In this document: in pieces, positions 54,656-64,000 of the stretch
How positions within the stretch are numbered: the stretch's first letter is position 1
Layout: every line of letters begins with the position of its first letter
Source of the DNA: Microcebus murinus
Lineage: Eukaryota; Chordata; Mammalia; Primates; Cheirogaleidae
Assembly (NCBI RefSeq): GCF_040939455.1
Contig: NC_134113.1
Location: 14,432,501-14,496,500, forward strand
Reading direction: 5' to 3'
Length of the DNA: 64,000 bases
Program-made: the position numbers and the translations under genes
Notes under the pieces: generated by a model
The model's input: only the letters and a program-made list of their open reading frames with translations
Told to the model about the DNA's origin: nothing
The model's database searches: none

Positions 54656-55214
54656 GACCCCTTACCTAGGTCATCTTCAACTCTGAACCTGGTCACCCCC
54701 ATACCCCACTTGACTGTAAGCTCAGGGGATGCCCAAGCTGCACCCACTGGCTTCAGCCCCCCTCCCCGCCTGGGCCAGGGCCCCCGTCAGCGGAAAGCCC
54801 CGTCCTTGACCCTACACAATGAGCAGGAGCCTGGGAAGAGGGGGTGTTGCCTTTCGGAGCTGACACTTGTCTGGTGCCTCCCTTCCCCTCCATTCAGTCT
54901 CACGGCCACACCGCAACTCTGTAAACATGTGGTCAAAAGAATCAGTGACCCGGGAGCTCAATAACAGCAGAAGAAGTTGTCAGTTATTAAGGGGAAGAGC
55001 CAAGGAAAGGAGCCAGCACTGATAAGCAGGATCATTAGACGGTTCCCCAAACAGTCCATCAAACCCCCCGTCACTCCCGTCACATTCCCACCAGCCCTTC
55101 CGGCCCCTCGCAGCAAGTGACCCAAGCAGCCGGGGCGAGGACATCCTTTGGGCTCGGAGTACTGGCCTCCAGAAGGATTGGAGGGGGACAAGGGCTTTTG
55201 CGAGTTTGAGATAA
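54656..55214. other. Unclassified intronic sequence
   Basis: No repeat family or exon recognised; frames on both strands (54710-54964, 54958-55452) lack known relatives. Confidence 0.45.
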
Positions 55215-55570
55215 CGGCTTGCGAGGGTCTGAATATTGGTGTCCCCCTAAAATTCATATGTTGAAACCTAATGCCTGATGTGATAATAGTAAGAGGTAGT
55301 TCCTTTGGAAAGTGATTAAGCCATGAGGTCTGCACCCTCAGGAATGGGGTTAGTGCTCCTATAAAAGAGGTGCCAGGGAGCTTCCTTGCCCAGTCTTCCA
55401 TGTGAGGATGCAGCCACAAGGCACCACCTATAAAGACCTTACCAGACACCAAATCTGCTGGGACCTTGATCTTGGACTCCTACCTGCGGAACTGTGAGCA
55501 ATGCATTTCTATTGCTTATAAATTATCCAGTCTAAGGTATTTTCTTATAGTATCCCTAACAGTTTAAGAC
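55215..55570 (+). mobile_element. MaLR LTR (MST/MLT1 type), sense
   Basis: 'gtctgaatattggtgtcccc', 'ctaaaattcatatgttgaaa', 'ttagtgctcctataaaagag', 'ccttgatcttggactcctac' and 'ttataaattatccagtctaa' follow the LTR from near its start to its end. No internal region follows. Confidence 0.85.
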
Positions 55571-55579
55571 AAGGCTCTT

Positions 55580-55775
55580 GTCTTCATTCAACAAATATTG
55601 ATCGATTTGGTGCCCAGCTGTTTTGAGTTAGGGAGTCAATAAGTGTTCATTGAATATTTTGGCAAATATTTTGTGAACGTTTGTTGTGTTTAAGCCAGAC
55701 GCTGGATAGAGGACTCTTGGTTAAGATCCAGAGATGAAAAAGACGTGGCTCCTGTGTAAAGGGAATTTACAGACA
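55580..55775 (-). repeat. L2 LINE 3' end, antisense
   Basis: 'attcaacaaatattgatcga' and 'gatccagagatgaaaaagac', then 'gtggctcctgtgtaaaggga', match the antisense L2 3' end ('attcaacaaatatttattgagc..acagagatgaaaaagacatggtccctgc'). Confidence 0.6.
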
Positions 55776-55789
55776 CAAGACACAGACAC

Positions 55790-57320
55790 CCTCCCACCCC
55801 TCTGCGTCTCCAGAGTCCATCATTCCACACTCTGCTTTCACGTGTGCACGTGATTTAGCTCCCACTTACAAGTGAGCTCATGCAGTATTTGACTCTGTTT
55901 CTGAGTTGCTTCCTTAAGATAACCATCTCCAGTTCCATCTATGTTGCTGTAAAAGACATGATTGAGTTCTTTTTTATGGTTGCATAGTATTCCATTGTGT
56001 ATATGTATACAATATTTTCTGAAATTTATCCAATCATCCATTGATAGACACTTAAGTTGATCCCATACCTTTGCTATTGTGAATAGTGCTGCAATATTAG
56101 AAGCACTAATTTTGCTGTGCAGGTATCTTTTTGATAAAATGATTTCTTTTCCTTTGAGTAGACACCCAGTAGTGGGGTTGCTGGATTGAAGGCTAGTTCT
56201 ATTTTTAGCTCTTTGAGAAATCTCCATGCTGTTTTCCATAGAGGTTGTACTAATTTACCTTCCCACCAACAATCTATAAAAGTTCCCTTTTCTCCACATC
56301 CTCACCATCATCTATTATTTTTTGACTTTTTAATAATAGCCATTCTGACTCATGTAAGATGATAGCTCATCGTGGTTTTAACTTGTATTTCTCTGATGAT
56401 TAGTGATGCTGAGCATTTTTTCATACTTGTGGGCCATTTGTATGTCTTCTTTTGAAAAATATCTATTTCTGTCTTTTGCCCACTTTTTTGTGGGGTTATT
56501 TGTGTATTATTGTTGTTGTTGAGTTGTTTGAATTCCTTCTAAATTCTGGATATCAGTCCCCTGTCAGGTTTATACTTTGCAAATATTTTCTCCCATTTCT
56601 GCAGGTTGTCTGTTCACTCTGCTGATTATTTCTTTTACTGTGCAAAAGCTTTTTAGTTTAATTAAGTCTCATTTGTCTATTTTTGTTTTAGTTGTTTGTG
56701 CTTTTGAGATCTTAGTCATGAATTATTTGCTGAGACTGATGTTCAGAAGAGCTTGTCCCTACGTTTTCTTCTAGTATTTTTATAGTTATGAGTCTTACAT
56801 TGAAGTCTTTGATCCATCTTGAGTTAATTTTTGTATACGGTGAGAGAAAGGGGCCAAGTTTCATTCTTCTGCATATGGCAATCCAATTTCACAGCACCAT
56901 TTATTGAAAAGAGTGTCCTTTCCCCAGTGTATGTTCTTGTTGACTTTGTCAAAGATCAGTTGGCTGTAGGTATGTGGCTTTATTTCTGGGTTCTCTATTC
57001 TGTTCCATTGATCTACATGTCTATTTTTATACCAGTACCATGCTGTTTTGTTTGCTATAGCCTTGTAGTATAATTTGAAGTCAGGCAATGTGACGCCTCC
57101 AGCTCTGTTCTTTCTGCTTAAGATTCCTTTAGCTATTCAGACTCTTTTCTGATTCCATATTGATTTTAGGATTGTTTTTTCTAATGCTGTGAAAAATGAC
57201 GTTGGTATTTTGATAGAGATTGCACCGAATCCGTAGATTGCTTTGGACAGTATATATGGCCATTTTAATGATATAAATTCTTCCTATCCATGAGCATGGG
57301 ATTGTTTGTGTCATCTACAA
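55790..57320 (-). mobile_element. L1 LINE ORF2 3' third and 3' UTR, antisense, dead
   Basis: Read on minus, frames encode ORF2 C-terminal pieces: [15 protein letters not shown] (about 57250-57310), [14 protein letters not shown] and [10 protein letters not shown] (about 56900-57050), then IAALFTIAKVWDQLKC (about 56050-56100). Stops and frameshifts separate them, so no protein is made. The 5' end is truncated near 57320. The 3' poly(A) is missing. It is the youngest and longest L1 in the window. Confidence 0.95.
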
Positions 57321-57339
57321 TTTCCTCCATCAGCGTCAG

Positions 57340-57470
57340 GCCCTATGCTTCATGTCTTAAGTAAATTGTCTTATTTGATTGTCACAACAGCTCTACGAGG
57401 TAGGTAATCTGAGTATCCCCATTTTACAGAAGGCAAAACTGAAGCTCAGCGAAGCTAAGTAAATGGGGAG
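57340..57470 (-). repeat. MIR SINE, antisense
   Basis: 'gattgtcacaacagctctac' and 'ccccattttacagaaggcaa', then 'aactgaagctcagcgaagct', are reverse-complement MIR segments. Confidence 0.8.
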
Positions 57471-57489
57471 AATGGTGAATGATATCTGT

Positions 57490-57575
57490 TTTTGTGTGCA
57501 CATACCACTTTGCACAAAGCTGGGCACATGGCAAATTCTCAGAAAATGTCAGTACTGTTAATCATTATTGTCTTC
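57490..57575 (+). repeat. MIR 3' end fragment, sense
   Basis: 'caaagctgggcacatggcaa' and 'attctcagaaaatgtcagta' resemble the MIR 3' terminus and would form an inverted pair with the MIR directly before. Confidence 0.5.
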
Positions 57576-58714
57576 TTCCCACCATGGGAAGAACTCAAGC
57601 CAAGTCTGCAGAGGAGGGAACCAGTCATATTTGGGAGCCTGCATATACGTGGATGGTCGGTATGTGTATACATATACCAATAGACCCATGCCCAGGATGT
57701 TACTGTTTTTATTTTCAGCTCTAATGAAGCATCTCAAATACCTCTTGATCTTACCCCTTCCCCAGCCCTATTCCATGCCCACCCATACTTATTTAATTTT
57801 TTAAATTTCTTCTTGCAAAGTTAATCTCAGTCTACTCACATTTGTTCTGTTCTGTGGGGGAACTTATCTTCTGGGCCGTTGCAGTCAGAATGAGTTTTAT
57901 TTTTTTTCTTGTGGAGAGTAGGATAACTTTTTTGTTTTTTAATATAGCTCATCTCACCTGGTCCAATGCCAAATAAACAAAGCTGCTATTCATTTCGGTA
58001 TCTCCCCATCTCTATCGTGCCCAGAGTCATTTAGCAAGAGAGCCTCTTGGGCTATCTCTCCAAGAGCCTGGAACAGCAAATAAGAATGTTCCAAAAGTGA
58101 GTGCTGAGAGAATAGAATCCCATCTAATGAGACCACAGAGAGCAAGACTGTTGCTGTCTTGGTGAGTGCAGGAGCAAACATTATGTTTAAAGTCGCGGTT
58201 GGAAAATGCCGGATCCTCAAATGTGGCCTCAGCTAAAAGCTTTCGCCAGCACATCACTAGTTTATGACTCAGGAGCAAGTAGCTGCAGGGAGAACTTAGA
58301 ACCAGGCCACCACTCTCCCGAAGACCCCATCCTCACACGCCCCTGGAGGATGTGTCTGCCATGATCCTGTTCTTCTGGCTACCACCCCTCAATGTCAAAG
58401 CTTACTCTGCCTGTGACCCATTCATGGACTCCCAAGTATTGGGGTTGGAGAGGATTTCAAAGGGTATGGAGTCTGCCCTTCCACCCAGTGCTTCTTCAGC
58501 TATGGCCTGGCCTTGCTCTCCAGTCTCTGAGCCCCTTGTTCCATGAACAATGAAAACATCCAGTGTATAAAACAGATCCTACTGGAGCTGTTCTGGATGA
58601 AGGGAGGAGACATAGAGACCCATCCAACTGGTCTCTTTGCATGGCTCCCTCCCCTCCATGGAGTCCAGTTTGAAAACCACCCTCTTAGATCAAAAGAGTG
58701 CCCAGAGACCATGG
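57576..58714. other. Unclassified intronic sequence
   Basis: Includes T-rich stretches at about 57790 and 57895-57950. No repeat family or exon recognised. Confidence 0.45.
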
Positions 58715-59065
58715 TCAACATCCATTCATTCATTCAGTAAATCATTCCCAACACCTTCTAACGTGCCAGGAGCATGGGAAACAGTAGTAAACATGATATA
58801 TAAGTCCCTACTCTCATGGAGTTTACATGTTTGCTTATTATTTGTGGGAGGGAGGTGTAAAAAACTAAAAGGCAATTTGAGACAGTGATAAGTAAGGAAT
58901 ATGATAGAATGTGACCAGGCAGTGGAAGAGGTGCTTTAGGTTGCATGATCTGGAGAGGCCTTGTGAGTAGGTGACAATGAAACAGAGGTGATGAGAAGTA
59001 GCCACCTAGCTATGTGAGTATCTGCAGAAAGGGCTTCACAGGCAGTGGAATTGACAAGTGATTAC
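58715..59065 (-). repeat. L2 LINE 3' part, antisense
   Basis: 'attcattcattcagtaaatc', 'ctaacgtgccaggagcatgg', 'agtccctactctcatggagt' and 'gatctggagaggccttgtga' follow antisense L2 order. Confidence 0.78.
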
Positions 59066-59116
59066 TCAAGGACTCCGAGGCAACCTTGAGCTTGGTGAGT
59101 TCTAGGAGCTGGAAGA

Positions 59117-59152
59117 GAGAGGGAGGGGCAGGGGGCAAGGGGGGGGGGCGCG
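59117..59152 (+). repeat. G-rich tract with quadruplex potential
   Basis: G runs of 3, 4, 5 and 10 lie within 36 bases ('gggaggggcagggggcaagg' then a ten-G run). That satisfies the usual four-run criterion for an intramolecular G-quadruplex on the + strand, which is also the SYN3 pre-mRNA sense. Confidence 0.7.
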
Positions 59153-60534
59153 TGTCAGTCCTCACAGGTGCAAGATATAGGACACTGCAGCAGCACAGGT
59201 TTCGTTCAGGTGCTGTTGGCAATCAATGTGCTGGTGATTTTGTTCCCTACTGGAATAATGAAATTTGGATAATTTCCTCCATTGTAAAGAAAGCAGTCCT
59301 GGATAGAGAGCCAGGAGTGCTAACTTAAAAAAAAAAAAAAACAAAAAAGCACTTCCCTTCCCTTTAGGTTTTCCTGGTTTCCTTTTCCAGAGTGGCTTCC
59401 CTCTGGGGGGCTCCAGTTTCCTCTTCTGTAACACGAGTGGTCTGAGCCACATCACAACCCTTCTTTCCCTTGGAATCCCACAAGGAACTTGAAATTAGAG
59501 ACAAGAGTTGTATTACGTGAGCCGTCATTTTATTCCATAACTTGTCATCTACAACATGGATTACTATAGAGCCCATCGAGAGAACGATCAGGCCCTTTCG
59601 ATGAACCCGGTCTTGTGTCACTCGGTGCCCAGCTCCCCTCTATATGCCGTGTCCTTGAGCAGCATGGTGTTGGGAACATCACCCGTGTCGCACCAGCTTG
59701 GGATAAACCAAGCTGGGAGGCGAAGGCTCGCTCTCAGGGCTGCAGCAGAAGGGGTCACCCAGGCAGCTGATCCATTCCAAGCATCTGAGTGTCCTTTTTG
59801 GATGCTTTAAAATCAAGCTTTTGAATATTTTATTTTAACAAAATGGTAATCAAACATTTGTGCAACGCATCAAGCCCTTCCACGGTACACTGAAAAACAG
59901 TCACTGTGCATAAACCGTCTTCCAGGCAGTGGCGTGCCAGCCGACCGGCTCTCTAGGGGGAAAAAACTAATTTGCAGTATTTACCAGTGTCTGGGATGTA
60001 AATACTCCCACCACAAATGATTTCAAGCTAACAATGATTTAATAACTGGCTCACAGACTTTCTAAATATTTAACAATCACCTCTCATAAACAAGCACGAG
60101 CCAGCGCCAGGACACCATCGCTTCCAGCCCTATGGGCAGTTGGCGTTTCTGGGTAGAGCCCCTACAACCTGAAAACCACACCCACAGGGCCACCTCAGGG
60201 CCCCGGGGACAAGGAGAGGCAGTTAGAGTGGGGTGGGCAACAAGGTGAAACACAAAAGCTGGAGTCGCTGAAGTCCTGTGCTGGTTTGTTGTCAGAAATG
60301 GCCAGAGTGTGACCATCCAGGGGCAGGAATGGCGACATTTCCCTAAGCCAAGTCCTCCCAAACCCACCTGCACTTTACACGCCTCAGATCAGATCACACC
60401 TTGGGGTGTGATTGTGATGACTTGTGCCCACCCCTGAGCCAGCTCTGGACCTAGCACTGCCCTCTCTCACTGTGCCGCCCCACCCTCGGCAGTTCTCTTC
60501 CCGGCTAGACCGCACAGTGCCTAGCACATGGCCG
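59153..60534. other. Unclassified sequence, possibly partly conserved
   Basis: An A-run at 59327-59348 precedes a possible sense MIR core at about 59400-59450. The 59810-60100 part is AT-rich with phrases such as 'gtatttaccagtgtctggga' that look repeat-like, but no family can be named. Confidence 0.4.
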
Positions 60535-60700
60535 GACACATTCATTAATTTACTCAACAAATACCAGTCAAGCCTCTACTACACACCAAGCAATATTCTG
60601 GGCACTGAAAATGCAACAGTGAACAGAACAAAGTCCACGCCTTCGTGAAGGGTTGGATTCTAGAAGACACTCAATAGATAAGACTGTCTCATAGTCGGTT
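60535..60700 (-). repeat. L2 LINE 3' end, antisense
   Basis: 'cattcattaatttactcaac', 'gcaatattctgggcactgaa' and 'aatgcaacagtgaacagaac' with 'aaagtccacgccttcgtga' follow antisense L2. Confidence 0.78.
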
Positions 60701-62834
60701 CCCTGTGGTCACTGCTCATAGGAGGCTGGAGGGAAAAAGCTTTCATTCATTTTATTTTAACCCATGCTAGAACCCACACAAGAACAAGACCAAGATTCAT
60801 AGTCTTTTGGTTTCATTTTTTAGTTATGACTTTGGTTGGAATAATGACTTAAAGACCTATTGAGGTACCATTGTCATTGGCCAAGTGTTGTGGGGGGAGG
60901 CCACTGATTGCATATTTATCTACTACAACCCGTTGACATCTCAGGCTGAGCTGTTTCACAGGTTTGGAAGCTCTGGGAAGAAGAATAGATGGCGTGAACT
61001 TGAAATTTCCTGGAGGTGGGATGAGAAAAAGGCCAGGGTCTGCCCCCTGGCAGCCAGGGCCCCATGTGGATCCCAGCTCCCGGGAAGGGTGGGGCAGGGC
61101 AGACTCCGCCTTCCTAGAGCCACTGCCCGCTGGTTGCCCTGGGCATTAGGGGTCAGAAGGAAGAAGACAAAGGTGAGGGAGGAGAGAAATAGAGAAGCAA
61201 ATAGAATGAGAAGGGGAGAGGGATGCTCTGAAGAAGTTTGCTTCTATTCAGACTTAAAATCCAAGCAGAACACAAAAGGCCCTCTCCCCAGTCTGCCCCC
61301 AGAAGCACCGTAGCCCCAAAGACTGGGGGGGCTGCAGTCCTGATGTATGACGACACCTGGCAGGTCACCTGTTCTGTTATGTGTCCACCATGCTTTAAAA
61401 TAACACCCTCGCATTCACACACGCACACATTCCCTCTTGCTTTGCTTAAATAGATATAATATATTTCTAAATGGCATTTTACATCACTGCCGTAGATTAT
61501 GAGTTTTATGGGCCGGATCATTTTTCCTGATACACATTGAGATACATATCCATTAAAATTGTTAATGTTCATTTGTATGGCCTCTATGTCGTAGTGTGTG
61601 CCACCAGTGTCAGGTACCAGGGGTCACTGGTAGAGAGACGTCAGGACCCTGGTGCTGAACAGACTTGAAGCTACTCTTGGTCCTTGGCCCGTGGGTAAAT
61701 GGCCCTGTACAATGGCCTGCCCTCCCGATGCGCCTCCCCTGCAGAATGAGAGGGCTGACCAGACGTCCTTTAATGTCCCCTCACACTGAGGTTCTCAGTT
61801 GTTAGCTGTGAGCGTGGAGTCACTGCAGGCGGCACTCCCAGCTCAGAGTTCTCAGCACCCCGCTCACACCCCGTGACACCCCTTCTCTACTACAAGTCAG
61901 ATCTACTTGGGAGAGAAACCTGCACAGCTTCAACTCCAAAATTCAAATTCAATTTTTAAATTAGAAAAAAAAAAAAAAGCCTCCAATTTTTCCAAACCTC
62001 AGCACAATGGTCTCATCCTTTCCACTTTGGTAAAGTGAGTCACATCCCAAGTCACACACAAAAATATCTCTTTATTGTTTTTGAAAAAAATGTTTACAAT
62101 GGCCTTTAATATCCCAATATCTCACCAGGGAGCCAGACAGACAAGGAGTGTCACCCTCCCCTGGCGGGTGACCCCGTGCTCAGCCTCCTCCTCCACTGTC
62201 TGTCTTTTGACCATAGACGAATACCACCCAAGTGTTTCAGGAAAGTCATCAGGTTTTCAAATCCTCCCTAAAAAAACCAGCGTGTGGACAGAGGCTGGCT
62301 AAATACCATATTCCACACGTTGACTGCCATGTGAGTTGTATTTAACTCATGCTAGTTTTGAGCCTGCAGCCTCGTGAAGCAAAACCCTCCAGTTGGTTCT
62401 TGAAAATCTTACTTGTGGATGTTATTATTGTTACAATTAATACTGACAATTTAATTCTAAAAACAGGGATTCTGTTGCATATAACTCACGCACAGAAAAT
62501 ACTAAAAAATATAACAAATTAGAAAGGATTGTTTTGTTTTAATAAAACACCGTGGCCCCAGGAAAAAATTTTTTTCTAGTGTGGCAGGCAATGTGTTAGT
62601 TGACCTTAGAAGTTGCAGGTGAGCAAGATAGTTCCAACTGTCGTGCCCCTAACACACCCTCAATTAAAAGCCCATATTAAAAGCCTTTCTAGAGGACTGG
62701 GAGAGAGGTCTCCATGCCCAGAAACATAAGCCACTGGGGCCGGACAAATAAAGGAAAAAGCTTTAATGCTCTTAGCTTTTACTTGACTTTACAAAATCTG
62801 TAGAGAGCATCTCAGTAAAGGTGCTTACAGTTAA
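60701..62834. other. Unclassified intronic sequence
   Basis: About 2.1 kb. A short MIR tail may lie at 61750-61800 ('gaccagacgtcctttaatgt'), and an A-run at 61965-61978. No gene, RNA or exon with synapsin homology was found. Confidence 0.45.
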
Positions 62835-63050
62835 TGACAAACCGCCAACATTCATTGCTGTGCAGCAGGCACTGTTCAAATCATTTGGCATAGTTTATTT
62901 CACCAAATCTTCACAGCAACTCTGTGAGGCATGTACCATTATAAACCCATTTTACAGATCAGAAAATCAAGGTTTAGAGAAGTTAAGAAACTTCCCAAGG
63001 TAACACAGCATGGGCCTAACTCCCAAGCCCAGGCTCAAAGTAATATCTTC
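62835..63050 (-). repeat. MIR SINE, antisense
   Basis: 'cttcacagcaactctgtgag', 'cccattttacagatcagaaa' and 'aggtttagagaagttaagaa', then 'cttcccaaggtaacacagca', are clear reverse-complement segments. Confidence 0.87.
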
Positions 63051-63139
63051 CATTTGTGGGATATTCTATATTTTTAAAACTCTTATGCATATACTAACAA
63101 CCCTCACTTAGGAGAAATAGATGATACATTAGATAGAGA

Positions 63140-63325
63140 TATAATTTCTGATCCTCCCAACTCTGTGAGGATGGGTATAAATTTCATCATCTCCATTTGA
63201 CATATGAGAAAACTGAGCCCAGGAAGAGTTAAGAACTCATTCCAGGTCGTGGCAGTGATAAGTGCCTATGCCAGGATGTGAACCTCGATCAGCCTGGCCC
63301 CATCGTCGATACTTTCTTTGTGCTT
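63140..63325 (-). repeat. MIR SINE, antisense
   Basis: 'tccatttgacatatgagaaa', 'actgagcccaggaagagtta' and 'ccaggatgtgaacctcgatc' are the reverse-complement core. It lies in the same orientation just after the previous MIR. Confidence 0.8.
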
Positions 63326-63589
63326 CCTGCAAAATTTCATCTGATTTCTCCAACAACGTTGTGACTTGAATGGGAAGAAGGTGTGATGTAGCAGAGCCCA
63401 GGTACCCATTAAATGGAATTCTACAAACCTGGCCTGATTGCTCAGGAAGTCCCTAAAAATCCAAACAATACACAGTAGTACATCCTCTGTGACACTCTCC
63501 TCTGTGTCTTTCACAGTCCTTGCAAACTATTTTCTGTTTATGTGTTACCTACCTAGCTCCCTAGCTAACCAGCTATCCACCAATCTATC

Positions 63590-63930
63590 TACTCTGGTCT
63601 GAATGTTTGTGTTCCCCAAAAATTCGTATGTCGAAATCCTAACTCCCAAGGTAGTAGGAAGTGGGGCCATTGAGAGGAGATTAGGTTGTGAGGACAGAGC
63701 CCTCAGGAATGGGATTAGTGCCCTTATAAAACAGGCTCAGGGAGTTTGTTTGTCCTTTTCATAATATGAGGTCACAGAGAGAAGACACCTCACCAGACAC
63801 GGAATCCACCTTGACCTTGGACTTCCCAGCCTCCAGAATTGTGAGAAATAAAGTTCTGTCATTTATAAGCTACCTAGTTCATGGCATTTTGTTATAGCAA
63901 CCTGAATGGACTAAGATGCTATCTGCTTAT
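63590..63930 (+). mobile_element. MaLR LTR (MST/MLT1 type), sense
   Basis: 'ggtctgaatgtttgtgttcc', 'aaaaattcgtatgtcgaaat', 'ggattagtgcccttataaaa', 'ccttgaccttggacttccca' and 'tgttatagcaacctgaatgg' cover the LTR almost fully. It is related to, but less diverged than, the copy at 55215-55570. Confidence 0.88.
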
Positions 63931-64000
63931 GTATTTTCCAACTCACCCCACTAGAATATCTTTCTTCTGTCTCATTGCCTAGCACGGTCCCCTCAATAAC

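Noticed and set aside
55790..57320. Active L1 element
   Set aside because: It lacks the 5' two-thirds and the poly(A) tail, and its ORF2 remnant is broken by stops and frameshifts.
55215..63930. A single MaLR provirus bounded by two LTRs
   Set aside because: The interval contains unrelated L1, L2 and MIR sequence and the LTRs are diverged from each other.

Overview
This window is mammalian nuclear DNA, almost certainly from a strepsirrhine primate (lemur or loris/galago lineage). It is dense in MIR, L2, L1, hAT/Tigger and MaLR remnants. Four of its five Alu elements carry the block 'ttggccaattaatttc' (or its reverse complement) between the two Alu arms. Human Alus lack this block, and I know it from strepsirrhine Alus. 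The exact species cannot be read from the sequence.

The only coding sequence I can support is one 63-base exon at 40471-40533 on the + strand. It has a good polypyrimidine tract and AG before it and AAG|GTATGAG after it, and it is open in phase 0 for 21 codons. Its translation contains VTAPHFPVVIKLG followed by GHAHAGMGK, which matches the C (ATP-grasp-like) domain of synapsin. The residues I/L/A at the paralogue-discriminating positions fit synapsin III (SYN3) rather than SYN1 or SYN2. The window is therefore SYN3: about 40.5 kb of upstream intron, one coding exon, and about 23.5 kb of downstream intron. Neither neighbouring SYN3 exon was found. TIMP3, which lies antisense inside a SYN3 intron in other mammals, shows no coding exon here.

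Layout. 1-13 kb: MIRs, two strepsirrhine Alus, an L1M 3' end, L2 pieces, and a MIR carrying a CRE/ETS composite site. 13-22 kb: mostly unclassified sequence, including a TG-rich tract and a small CpG cluster. 22-31 kb: MLT1-like LTR, MER20, an L2 split by an antisense L1, MIRs, an L1M tail and an older AluJ-like element. 31-34.5 kb: GC-rich, with a CpG-island-like interval at 33.2-33.6 kb and two antisense L2s. 35-40 kb: L1M tails, a MaLR-like LTR and MIRs. 40-51 kb: the exon, an antisense retroviral-type LTR only about 190 bases past its donor, two sense Alus, a Tigger2 nested in a MER5, another L1M, and a second antisense LTR with tandem CCAAT boxes. 51-64 kb: MIRs, a Tigger nested in a hAT element, two MaLR LTRs, a 1.5 kb antisense L1 ORF2 remnant, L2 and MIR fragments.

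I found no undescribed gene system. The second-look items are regulatory or evolutionary: the two antisense LTRs, the intronic CpG island, the MIR-derived CRE/ETS site and the nested transposons. Repeat names come from memory of family consensus sequences; edges are approximate unless a target-site duplication is quoted.
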